Assembly: GCF_900104695.1 (NCBI RefSeq)
Contig: NZ_FNSW01000001.1
Location: 992,001 to 1,056,000 of the forward strand
DNA from: Paenibacillus sp. GP183
Lineage (GTDB): Bacteria > Bacillota > Bacilli > Paenibacillales > NBRC-103111
Length of the DNA: 64,000 nucleotides
Reading direction: 5' to 3'
Position 1 is the stretch's first letter. Every line of letters begins with the position of its first letter. Both the position numbers and the translations under genes were made by a program. Of this stretch, positions 18,705 through 25,819 are shown one piece after another. The notes under the pieces are model-generated. The model saw only the letters and a program-made list of their open reading frames with translations. It searched no databases and had not been told where the DNA came from.

Positions 18705-19004
18705 ATGGTTCCCAGTCACAATTACCGTTTTATTGAACGAGATTATTGGTACCAGCAGGCATTATGTAACAGCGAGCATTTACTGCCTTCACAAATTGAG
18801 GATATTCTGGATGAACAACATAGAGAATACTGCGATTATACCTTTAAGTTTTATGAGGATGGTTCCGTATCCATTATCGACAATGAAACGAATGAAGCTG
18901 TTATCCCGGGAGAACTATCCGGAGCTGCTCTGGATTTTTACGTTCGCAAGAGAATTCACCTGATCAAAGTAAACCTCCAAGAAAAGCAGTTCCAATATGC
19001 CTGA
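18705..19004 (+). CDS. Small protein of unknown function under a LexA-like promoter
   Basis: A 99-residue soluble acidic protein starting MVPSHNYRFIERDYW. The ATG at 18705 has GAAGGAGG 8 bases upstream; the longer reading would start inside the operator. The sequence alternates helices with a beta hairpin (CDYTFKFYEDGSVSIID, about 46-62). I recognise no family, and it does not resemble YneA, which has a LysM domain and a membrane helix. The two LexA-like boxes suggest induction by DNA damage. A hairpin follows 16 bases after the stop, and the neighbour downstream is the repair gene tag on the other strand. Confidence 0.75.
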   Translation: MVPSHNYRFIERDYWYQQALCNSEHLLPSQIEDILDEQHREYCDYTFKFYEDGSVSIIDNETNEAVIPGELSGAALDFYVRKRIHLIKVNLQEKQFQYA

Positions 19005-19020
19005 AATATAGAAACAAATA

Positions 19021-19050
19021 GAGAAGGTTCCCTTTGGTGGGAGCCTTCTC
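19021..19050. terminator. Bidirectional hairpin between convergent genes
   Basis: GAGAAGGTTCCC pairs with GGGAGCCTTCTC (one mismatch) around a six-base loop. It lies between the stop of the LexA-box gene and the stop of tag, and is flanked by T-rich sequence on both strands, so it probably terminates both transcripts. Confidence 0.75.
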
Positions 19051-19076
19051 TACATTTAAGCAGCCTCAATAGATCG

Positions 19077-19640
19077 TTAAGGCCGCTGGACGCGTTTAAA
19101 GCAGCTGGCGGTATGATCATCCACCATCCCGGTTGCTTGCATGAGTGCATAACAAATCGTGGAGCCCACGAATTTGAACCCTCTTTTCTTTAGATCCTTG
19201 CTCAGCGCATCGGATTGTTCCGTTGTTGCGGGAATGTCCCGCAGCTCCGCCCACTGATTGATCAGCGGCTCTCCACCGACAAAACGCCACATATAGGCAT
19301 CAAAGCTGCCGAACTCTTCCTTCACGCGAAGAAAAGCATGGGCGTTTTTCACAACGCCTTCTATTTTCAATCGATTTCTGACGATTCCTGGGTTTTGCAT
19401 CAATTGCTCGATCTTCGCTTGGTCATACAAAAGGATCTTCTCGGGCTGGAATTGATCAAAGGCTTCGCGATAGTTCTCACGCTTCTTAAGTATCGTATAC
19501 CAGCTGAGTCCGGCCTGCGCGCCTTCCAAATTCAACATCTCAAACCATTTAAGGTCATCATGGACAGGTATCCCCCATTCATGGTCATGATAATCCACAT
19601 AAATCGGGTCTTGATTGACCCAACCGCATCTTGTACACAC
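19077..19640 (-). CDS. tag: DNA-3-methyladenine glycosylase I
   Basis: A 187-residue HhH-superfamily base-excision enzyme that removes 3-methyladenine. The N-terminal CTRCGW and HDHEWGIPVHDD, the helix GLSWYTILKKRENYREAF and the end DDHTASCF (with the zinc-binding Cys/His set C2, C5, H, C) are diagnostic. The start is GTG at 19640, with GAAGGAG 11 bases upstream. Without the IS element at 19682 it would start about 45 bases after the TatD-like gene, so it was probably the last gene of that operon and now depends on other transcription. Confidence 0.95.
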   Translation of the reverse strand: MCTRCGWVNQDPIYVDYHDHEWGIPVHDDLKWFEMLNLEGAQAGLSWYTILKKRENYREAFDQFQPEKILLYDQAKIEQLMQNPGIVRNRLKIEGVVKNAHAFLRVKEEFGSFDAYMWRFVGGEPLINQWAELRDIPATTEQSDALSKDLKKRGFKFVGSTICYALMQATGMVDDHTASCFKRVQRP

Positions 19641-19681
19641 AGCACTATCGACTCCTTCTCCAAAAGAATAAGAACATCAGT

Positions 19682-20683
19682 TCTGGCTATGCACATACCT
19701 CAGGAAACAGCGAAAGGGGCAGAAACAAGGCAAGCATTCAGAAGTCGTCCGAATAATTCTTTTACAAAGAAACGACGATTAAATCGATAGCAAAATTCAT
19801 CGAGATACGTCTGCAAGTATGTGGAACCAAGCCCATGGTAGGTTCCTTCGACGAAAGCTTTTGCGTTACTGATCACAGTGTGAAGCCATTTGAGAAATTC
19901 TTCATTGTCTTCTTGGTAGTAGTTTTTGCTGATGTGGTGGAAGCCCATTGTATTCAATTGTTTGTAGGAAGGATGACCATCGGAATGGATCGTGGAGCCT
20001 TTAGCTATGCATTCTTCAGCTACTCGATGGATCTCCTGAATGCTGACCTTTTCAATGACCTTCATTCGAAGATGCCTAGGTCGGCCTTCTTCATCTGTGG
20101 ATAGAGCGATGGCGACTTTTGTTTTTCCAGTGCCTCTGCCATCTGTTCCTGATTTGCGTCCGCCGAAATAAGCGTCGTCCATTTCCACTAAACCACTTAA
20201 TTGATAGTTGGCATCTTGGGCCCTCATCGCCTCTCGAATCTTGCGCAGCAAGCGTAGCGCCGTTCTGTAGTTGATTTCGAGAACGTCAGAAAGTGCTAGT
20301 GCTGACCGACCTCGCTTATCATGGACAACTAAGTAAATCGCCCAAAACCAGGTCAGTAGAGGCAACTTAGATTTATGCATGATGGTTCCCGCGGTCACGG
20401 AGGTCTGATGAGCACACTGCTGGCACTCGTACAGTCTTCGTTTTTGAATGAAGTAGTATTTCTCATGTTTGCAGCGTGGGCATTGGAAACCATCTTTCCA
20501 TTTTTGAGCCGAAAGGTAGGACGCACAGTCTTCCTCGGTTCGAAATTCTTTTTGAAATTTGATTAATGACATTTCAACTGCTTTTGCCATCTTCCAATCA
20601 CTCCGAACGTATGTTTGATATTTCCATTTTATCACACGTATGTTCGTATTGAAAGTTGTTCCTGAGCAGAGTGCATAGTCAGA
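19682..20683 (-). mobile_element. IS1595-family (ISXO2-like) insertion sequence
   Basis: An element of about 1,002 bases. The inverted ends read TCTGGCTATGCAC on the left and TCTGACTATGCAC on the right, and CTCAGGAA follows inward at both ends. A 14-base direct repeat AGAACATCAGTTCT flanks it (19671-19684 and 20681-20694). The simplest reading is an 8-base duplication ACATCAGT (19674-19681 and 20684-20691), the family norm, with three matching bases on each side because the target was palindromic. The transposase is intact, so the element may be active. Confidence 0.85.
19700..20590 (-). CDS. IS1595-family transposase (ISXO2-like DDE)
   Basis: A transposase of 296 residues from ATG 20590 (GGAG 10 bases upstream). 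The N-terminal zinc ribbon is CPRCKHEKYY...CQQC (about 36-62). The catalytic triad fits Asp in VEMDDAYFGG, Asp in IHSDGHPSY, and Glu in KAFVEGTYHG, the ISXO2-like arrangement. Length is normal for the family and no frameshift is visible. It lies on the same strand as the thiamine operon and tag. Confidence 0.92.
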   Translation of the reverse strand: MAKAVEMSLIKFQKEFRTEEDCASYLSAQKWKDGFQCPRCKHEKYYFIQKRRLYECQQCAHQTSVTAGTIMHKSKLPLLTWFWAIYLVVHDKRGRSALALSDVLEINYRTALRLLRKIREAMRAQDANYQLSGLVEMDDAYFGGRKSGTDGRGTGKTKVAIALSTDEEGRPRHLRMKVIEKVSIQEIHRVAEECIAKGSTIHSDGHPSYKQLNTMGFHHISKNYYQEDNEEFLKWLHTVISNAKAFVEGTYHGLGSTYLQTYLDEFCYRFNRRFFVKELFGRLLNACLVSAPFAVS

Positions 20684-20696
20684 ACATCAGTTCTCT

Positions 20697-21494
20697 CTAT
20701 TGTATATCGAGTCTGTAAAACTGTCCAGTGTTGTACATAAGGGCAGTTGCTGCTTCTTGTTCAGATATATGTTTGATTTTAGCAATTTCCTTAATGACAT
20801 TAATGATCATGCCCGGATGTGTTCGTATTCCTTCAAATGGTCCATCGAATGGCCAGGGACCATCCGTTTCAACCATCAGTAGCTCGATCGGATATTGTGC
20901 GGCCAGCTGGCGTATATCTGCTTCATAAAGCACATCAGGTGTAATGGATATGTGGTAACCTTTGGAGATCATTCGTTGGATCGTTTTTTTGCTTCCTTTG
21001 AACCAATGAAAATGGGCTTGCTTCACACGATGCCGTTCCAGTAAATCGCAAACAAGATCTGCATCTTCATAGACCGCATGAAGCACAATCGGCTTATGTA
21101 AGCTCGCGCTCATAGTGATAAACCGCTCCAATAATTCCAGATAAGGTTCGAGTTCAAAAACGAGACCCTTCTCTTCAGCTTCCTGCCTCCTGTAATAGGG
21201 CAAACCCACTTCACCAATGGCAACCATCTGAGAAGCGTGCTGCAAAATCCACTCAAAGAGCTGCTCCCTCTCTTCTTTTCCAGCGACATCTTGTTCGGGA
21301 TGGTAGCCATAAGCGGCATGTACCAGATTTGGTTATCTGTTGCTCCATGAATCGGTAACTTTGCAGGATTCCAAGTGCCTGGAGACAGCGATCAACCCAT
21401 GTATCTGCATCGTGGGAAGATTGGATAGTATTTCAACCAATTCGGGTTCCTCGTACATATCCAAATGAATATGAGCATCGATACCGCGGATCAA
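20697..21494 (-). pseudogene. TatD-family metal-dependent hydrolase, broken by one in-frame stop
   Basis: The frame from TTG 21494 to the stop at 20697 gives 265 codons, interrupted only by TAA at 21333-21335 (codon 54), where the context R-stop-PN suggests a former Tyr codon. On both sides the frame is intact. HxH metal ligands are in GIDAHIHLDMY; then come the Glu of GEVGLPYY, the His of PIVLHAVYEDAD, the His of FHWFKGS and the Asp of VETDGPW. So all active-site residues remain and the break looks recent. The start overlaps the stop of the ATPase gene (TTGA). A 182-codon fragment from 21245 could still be translated. Sequencing error is possible. Confidence 0.85.
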
Positions 21495-22294
21495 AGGCTT
21501 TCCCCCGATACAGGAATGCTGTGCAGCCTGCCTTGCTCTTTTTTCATAATCGCATAGATCTCCTGCCTCAGTTGTTGAAAGGAAAGATCCAGCATGACGG
21601 ATTCCCGTCGCGGACGGGCAAAAGGGACCTCAATCACCTTCATAATGCTTGACGGCTTATTGGACAGCACATAGATACGGTCCGATAAATACAGAGCTTC
21701 TTCAATACTGTGGGTTACGAAAAGAACCGCTCTCTTGTTCGCTTCCCATATATCCAGCAGCCATGCCTGCATCTCCTGGCGAGTGAGCGCATCCAGGGAC
21801 CCGAATGGCTCATCCAGACACATCAGCTCTTGCGGACTTAGCAAAGCACGAAGAAAAGAGACTCTCTGCTGCATTCCTCCTGACAGCACATGCGGAAACT
21901 CCTGCTCATATCCGCTGAGCCCTACGCGGCCTAGCCATTTTCTGGCTTCTTCTAAAGCTTCACTGAGGCTTGCCCCTGCTATCTCTTGCGCCAGAACTAC
22001 ATTCGACTCTACAGAACGCCAAGGAAACAAAGACGGCTGCTGCGGCATGTAGCTGATAAGCCCCTTTTGGCCGGTGACCAAGCTGCCCTCAAGCCAAACT
22101 TCACCTGAAGAAGGCGTGATCAATCCGCCGATAATCTGAAAGAGCGTTGTTTTGCCGCTTCCGGAAGGACCTACTATGGAAACAAACTCACCCTTATCCA
22201 CATGCAGAGAGATATCGGACAGCACCTGTACGCTTTTGCTCTTGTTCGTATAGGTATGCTGGACATGCTTCAGCTCCAAAATACGTTCGGACAT
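21491..22294 (-). CDS. thiZ: Thiamine-precursor ABC transporter, ATP-binding protein (ThiZ-like)
   Basis: A 267-residue ABC ATPase. ATG 22294 is preferred because AAAGGGG lies 8 bases before it; a further ATG at 22324 lies inside the permease gene. Walker A is GPSGSGKTT near 39, the signature VLSGGMQQR near 135, Walker B MCLDEPFGSLDA near 158 and the switch His VTHSIEEAL. This is the NitT/TauT subgroup used for nitrate, taurine and pyrimidine import. The operon is led by a TPP riboswitch, so the cargo is probably a thiamine pyrimidine precursor. Its stop overlaps the start of the TatD-like gene. Confidence 0.88.
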   Translation of the reverse strand: MSERILELKHVQHTYTNKSKSVQVLSDISLHVDKGEFVSIVGPSGSGKTTLFQIIGGLITPSSGEVWLEGSLVTGQKGLISYMPQQPSLFPWRSVESNVVLAQEIAGASLSEALEEARKWLGRVGLSGYEQEFPHVLSGGMQQRVSFLRALLSPQELMCLDEPFGSLDALTRQEMQAWLLDIWEANKRAVLFVTHSIEEALYLSDRIYVLSNKPSSIMKVIEVPFARPRRESVMLDLSFQQLRQEIYAIMKKEQGRLHSIPVSGESL

Positions 22295-22310
22295 GGACGT
22301 TTCCCCTTTC

Positions 22311-23072
22311 CTAGGATTTGACATTCCAACGAATCAGCAGCTTTTCGAGCCAAACAATTAAGGCGAAGAACAATAAGCTCAAGCAAACAATGATGAAAAT
22401 GGCTACAAATTCGCGATCCGCCCGATAGTTATTTTTTTGCAGCATCATATAGATGCCGATTCCTTTGCCGCTGCCGAGCCAATCGGCGATAACTGCACCC
22501 ATGACACTATAGGTGGCTGAGATTTTTAATCCGGAAAAGATAAAGGGCAAGGAATTGGGCAGCTCCAGCTTCATAAATAGCTGCCGCTTGGATGCTCCGA
22601 TCATTTGCATATATGTATACATGCTCCGGTCCGTTTGCATGAATCCGTCCATCGTTGCAATGGAAATCGGGAAAAAACATACTAATGTAATGACGATGAT
22701 TTTAGGCAGCAAACCGAATCCGAACAGGATGACCAGCAAGGGTGCGAGAGCAATAGTCGGGATATTTTGAGTCAGGATCAGCAGTGGATAAAATCCGGCT
22801 TTAAATCCAGGTACCAGATGCAGTACACAGGCTGTTAGCAGTCCAATCAGCACACCTGCTCCAAATCCGAGTAACGTCATTTGAATCGTTGAACCTGTTA
22901 GCTTCAGCAAGGTCGGCAGCGACTGAAGGCCTTCTGACAAAATCTTCAGCGGTGCAGGCAGCAGCCAGCCCGGAATCTGCAGCCATATTGTCGATAACTG
23001 CCAAACGACCAAAAGCAGTATGACCACTAATATTGGCGGCCATACTGCCTGGATCCAGTTCGAACGATTCAC
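22311..23072 (-). CDS. thiX: Thiamine-precursor ABC transporter, permease (ThiX-like)
   Basis: A 253-residue inner-membrane permease with six predicted helices, starting MNRSNWIQAVWPPI. The cytoplasmic coupling loop IGASKRQLFMKLELPNSLPF (about 160-180) is the EAA-type motif of NitT/TauT permeases. It overlaps the stop of the thiamine-binding protein gene by four bases and sits between it and the ATPase gene. Function is inferred from the TPP riboswitch and the THI5-like binding protein. Confidence 0.88.
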   Translation of the reverse strand: MNRSNWIQAVWPPILVVILLLVVWQLSTIWLQIPGWLLPAPLKILSEGLQSLPTLLKLTGSTIQMTLLGFGAGVLIGLLTACVLHLVPGFKAGFYPLLILTQNIPTIALAPLLVILFGFGLLPKIIVITLVCFFPISIATMDGFMQTDRSMYTYMQMIGASKRQLFMKLELPNSLPFIFSGLKISATYSVMGAVIADWLGSGKGIGIYMMLQKNNYRADREFVAIFIIVCLSLLFFALIVWLEKLLIRWNVKS

Positions 23073-23362
23073 GGACGATATTTCTCCGTTAATTTATCCA
23101 TGGAAGCACCGGATGGATTGAATAGAATCTTCACCTGGGACAGGACGCTCGGGCTGCCCATCTCGATCATGGCTGCATTCATGTCCTGTATGATCTGAAG
23201 TAGATGATCCAGCTCTCCCTCCATGGTCGTTTCCAGCGGACTTACCTGGTGCTTGACACCGGACTTCGCGATCACCTCAATCGCTCGGTCCACATAAGGA
23301 ATGACATCTTCATTGTTCTTGGTTTTTGGAATGATTTGAATACTTACCAGTGCATTAGCCAT
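23069..23362 (-). CDS. Thiamine-binding protein, MTH1187/YqgV family
   Basis: A 97-residue protein of the small ferredoxin-like MTH1187/YkoF-related fold (formerly DUF77). Diagnostic parts are ALVSIQIIPKTKN at the start, KSGVKHQVSPLETTMEGE near 33-50 and a C-terminal VKILFNPSGA. Family members bind thiamine or thiamine-like pyrimidines and often occur in TPP-controlled operons, as here. It has no signal peptide, so it acts in the cytosol, perhaps as sensor or chaperone of the imported compound. It overlaps the permease gene by four bases. Confidence 0.88.
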   Translation of the reverse strand: MANALVSIQIIPKTKNNEDVIPYVDRAIEVIAKSGVKHQVSPLETTMEGELDHLLQIIQDMNAAMIEMGSPSVLSQVKILFNPSGASMDKLTEKYRP

Positions 23363-23389
23363 ACGATACGCCTCCTTGAGCGATTTTGA

Positions 23390-24457
23390 TTATTTTTTGG
23401 ACCCGGGCAAGAAGTCGTTGGTGAATGCAGCATCTACATCCAGCTTCTTTTCGAGCAGCTTATGATCCAACATCCAGGTGGCATAGTTATCCCATACGGC
23501 TCTCTTTTGCTCACCCCAACGCGGTGCATCATCCTTGTACTTGGGACTGAGCCATTTTTGGCTGGCAATCACCAGCTTTTTGTCCAGATCCGGCACGGCC
23601 TTCAGCAGCATATTGGCTGCTTCCTCAGGCTTGTCAATCGCAAATTGGTAACCTTTTGCCGCAGCAGCAGTGAAAGCCTTGACGATTTCAGGTTTTTCCT
23701 TAATCATCTTCTCGCTTGTCGCAAGTACAGGTGTATAGTAATCCAGTTTATCCGAATATTTGGTCAAGTAAATCATATTAATCGGCTCATTGCGAAGCTC
23801 CGCATCTACACCTGTCCAAGCATAATAGATCCAGGAAAAATCAATATCTCTCTTAACCGCAGTAAAATAATCAGCGGATCCGATGTTGACGACCTTCACC
23901 TTGCTGACATTCGCTTTCTCCTGCTGCATCAAGGATTCGATGACCGCCATTTCCACAGGTGCCCCGTAACCGCCGTAAGTTTTACCTTCAAAATCCTTAG
24001 GCGTTTTAATGTTCTTACTTACCGGGGAAGCAAAACCGGAAGTATTATGCTGAATGATGGCAGCTATGGATACAATCGGAACTCCCTGAATTCGCGCATT
24101 GGTAATACTCTCTTGAACACTAACGCCAAATTCAGCTTTTCCGGCTGCTACCATGCCCTCCGAACCGCCATCTCCCGGCTGAATAATCTCCACATTCAAA
24201 CCTTCTTGTTCGAAATAACCTTGATCCTTCGCCACGTACAACCCGGTGTGATTCGTATTCGGTGTCCAATCGAGCACAATCTTAACATCGGTCAGCTTGG
24301 CAGGCTTTGTACTTGCTGCCGCTGTTGCCGCAGGTTTTTCTGTGGCTGCTGATGTTGCTGTTGCTGAATTCCCATTATTGTCTGTTTTTGCTCCACAGCC
24401 TGCGACAACAACGGTCAAGCTCATCATTAGCACGGATGCCATTTTTCCCCACTTCAT
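23390..24457 (-). CDS. thiY: Thiamine-precursor ABC transporter, substrate-binding lipoprotein (ThiY-like)
   Basis: A 355-residue NMT1/THI5-like binding protein. ATG 24457 has GAGGAG 9 bases upstream. A signal peptide ends in the lipobox VVVAGCG, with the lipidated Cys near residue 21, followed by a Ser/Thr/Ala linker. The mature part opens VKIVLDWTPNTNHTGLYVA, the classic THI5-like motif. It also has QPGDGGSEGMVAAGKAEFGV and a late WLSPKYKDDAPRWGEQ. By family it captures formylaminopyrimidine or hydroxymethylpyrimidine outside the membrane. It is the first gene after the TPP riboswitch. Confidence 0.92.
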   Translation of the reverse strand: MKWGKMASVLMMSLTVVVAGCGAKTDNNGNSATATSAATEKPAATAAASTKPAKLTDVKIVLDWTPNTNHTGLYVAKDQGYFEQEGLNVEIIQPGDGGSEGMVAAGKAEFGVSVQESITNARIQGVPIVSIAAIIQHNTSGFASPVSKNIKTPKDFEGKTYGGYGAPVEMAVIESLMQQEKANVSKVKVVNIGSADYFTAVKRDIDFSWIYYAWTGVDAELRNEPINMIYLTKYSDKLDYYTPVLATSEKMIKEKPEIVKAFTAAAAKGYQFAIDKPEEAANMLLKAVPDLDKKLVIASQKWLSPKYKDDAPRWGEQKRAVWDNYATWMLDHKLLEKKLDVDAAFTNDFLPGSKK

Positions 24458-24491
24458 GCTGTATCTCTCCTCCAACTGTTTGTTACCAAAT

Positions 24492-24518
24492 AAAAAACGC
24501 CCCGGTATCCGTGGGCGT
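24492..24518 (-). terminator. Riboswitch-controlled intrinsic terminator
   Basis: Read leftwards, ACGCCCACGG-ATA-CCGGGGCGT folds as a hairpin and is followed by TTTTTT at 24492-24497. It lies between the TPP aptamer and the thiY ribosome site. Its 5' arm holds CCCACGG, which is repeated at the 5' edge of the aptamer, so alternative pairing is plausible. Confidence 0.82.
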
Positions 24519-24597
24519 CTTATGAGCGCAATTGGTAAGGCATTTGCATAAAAATATCCACTCGGAAATGAACCGAACGGATGTGCATTTGATCTTA

Positions 24598-24684
24598 TTC
24601 TCTACGCTGGCATTACCCAGATCAGATTAACGGTTAGTGACAGTTTGGTCACAATCTCAGCCTGACTCCTCAAGCTCCCGTGGG
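24598..24684 (-). ncRNA. TPP riboswitch (THI element)
   Basis: Read leftwards from 24684, the sequence holds the 5' arm CCACGGGAGCTTGAGG, the conserved CAGGCTGAGA, a variable hairpin (GTGACC..GGTCAC-like pairing), and the conserved CTGATCTGGGTAATGCCAGCG followed by TAGAGA. These are the two strictly conserved TPP-binding cores. The aptamer is followed by a terminator hairpin before thiY, so thiamine diphosphate should stop transcription of the uptake operon. Confidence 0.95.
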
Positions 24685-24702
24685 TTATTTGGTTGTACAT
24701 TT

Positions 24703-24731
24703 AAGATACATCAACTTTCCGGCAATTGCAA
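24703..24731 (-). promoter_or_regulatory. Likely sigma-A promoter of the thiamine-precursor operon
   Basis: On the minus strand TTGCAA (24731-24726) and TATCTT (24708-24703) are separated by 17 bases, and transcription would begin a few bases before the riboswitch. The -10 is imperfect. Nothing better is visible between the patatin gene end and the aptamer. Confidence 0.5.
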
Positions 24732-24748
24732 TGCTATTTCTTTTATCC

Positions 24749-25633
24749 TTACAATTTAATCATCCTGGATTCTTCTTCAGCCCATTCATCAAATTTCGTC
24801 AATGAACGCTCGGCATCGTCATACCCAAGCTCATAAAGCAGCTGCAATTTATCTGCATTCTTTTCCACACGGCTCACCATCATAGGCGAAGAAGGACGAA
24901 TAACCAAGGCTTTCCCTTGTTTCTCCAGCTCATCTACTATTTCCAGCGATTCATTATAGATTTGGCTGCGATTCACCAGTGCATCCACAAGCCCATTGTA
25001 TTTGGGATAGACACTTTTGGCGAACCATTTTTGCTTGAATGGTGATTTTCTATAACCTTTTTCTTTCGTTAAAATAATCACGTGACGCTCATTTCCATCC
25101 TTGATGGACTGCTTGATAGGAATCGGATCGACAAGGCCGCCGTCAAACAAGGTGCGTCCTTCAAACACGACTGGCTGGGAAATAAAAGGAAGACTGCTGG
25201 AGGCTCGGAGGATAGTTGATGTATTCTCCATCAAATCATGCTTCGTATAATAAACCGTCTCCCCTGTAACAGCATCTGTTGTACCTATGGCAAAACGCTG
25301 TTCCGAGGAATAAAAGGCAGGAAAATCAAAAGGCTCGAGCACATTGGGAAGTTGATTAAAGATGAAGTCCATACCGAACATACTTTTCTCGCGTAACAAG
25401 TTGCGGTAACTCAAGTACCGATGGTCCTTTATGTATCCGATTGTCACTTTCTTGTTACGGCCCCGCTGACGGGAAATATAGGAAGTTGCATTACAGGCTC
25501 CAGCCGAAACACCGACCACATATGGGAAATACAAATCATAGTCGATTAAGTAATCAAGTACTCCAGCCGTATAGACTCCTCTCATACCGCCGCCCTCAAG
25601 CACTAAACCAATACCATTCATATGCCTTCTCAT
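24749..25633 (-). CDS. Patatin-like phospholipase family protein
   Basis: A 294-residue patatin-fold acyl hydrolase. The oxyanion glycine loop is LVLEGGGMRGVYTAG at the start, the nucleophile is Ser in VVGVSAGACN near 42, and the catalytic Asp is in LFDGGLVDPIP near 168. This is the bacterial YjjU/RssA-like cytosolic type with no signal peptide. The start is uncertain: ATG 25633 has AAGGAT/AGGTG before it, but ATG 25621 is also possible. The substrate is probably a phospholipid or other acyl ester. It is monocistronic. Confidence 0.88.
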   Translation of the reverse strand: MRRHMNGIGLVLEGGGMRGVYTAGVLDYLIDYDLYFPYVVGVSAGACNATSYISRQRGRNKKVTIGYIKDHRYLSYRNLLREKSMFGMDFIFNQLPNVLEPFDFPAFYSSEQRFAIGTTDAVTGETVYYTKHDLMENTSTILRASSSLPFISQPVVFEGRTLFDGGLVDPIPIKQSIKDGNERHVIILTKEKGYRKSPFKQKWFAKSVYPKYNGLVDALVNRSQIYNESLEIVDELEKQGKALVIRPSSPMMVSRVEKNADKLQLLYELGYDDAERSLTKFDEWAEEESRMIKL

Positions 25634-25762
25634 CACCTATCCTTAAGCTTGTATCTGTATTTTCATTTGTATCAGTTACACTTTCCTCTATTGTACAGGA
25701 TTTGACAAAAAAAAGAAATTCTTATCTCGGAAAGAAGATATGATCTTCCTTCCCATATGACT

Positions 25763-25799
25763 AAAAAACCTCCATACTCAAAAGTGAGATTGAAGGTTT
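25763..25799 (-). terminator. Intrinsic terminator of the two-component operon
   Basis: Read leftwards, AAACCT..CTCA pairs with TGAG..AGGTTT around CTTT, followed by a T run. It lies 21 bases after the stop of the HD-GYP response regulator gene. Confidence 0.8.
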
Positions 25800-25819
25800 A
25801 TCAAAGCTATTATATTAGA

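Noticed and set aside
19671-20694. A 14-base target duplication for the IS1595 element
   Set aside because: The family makes 8 bases. With ACATCAGT as duplication the inverted ends become symmetric (TCTG at both), and three extra matches on each side follow from the palindromic target.
23462-24352. A 296-codon rightward open frame opposite the thiamine-precursor binding protein
   Set aside because: Antisense shadow; the leftward frame has lipobox and THI5-like motifs. No promoter or ribosome site was seen.
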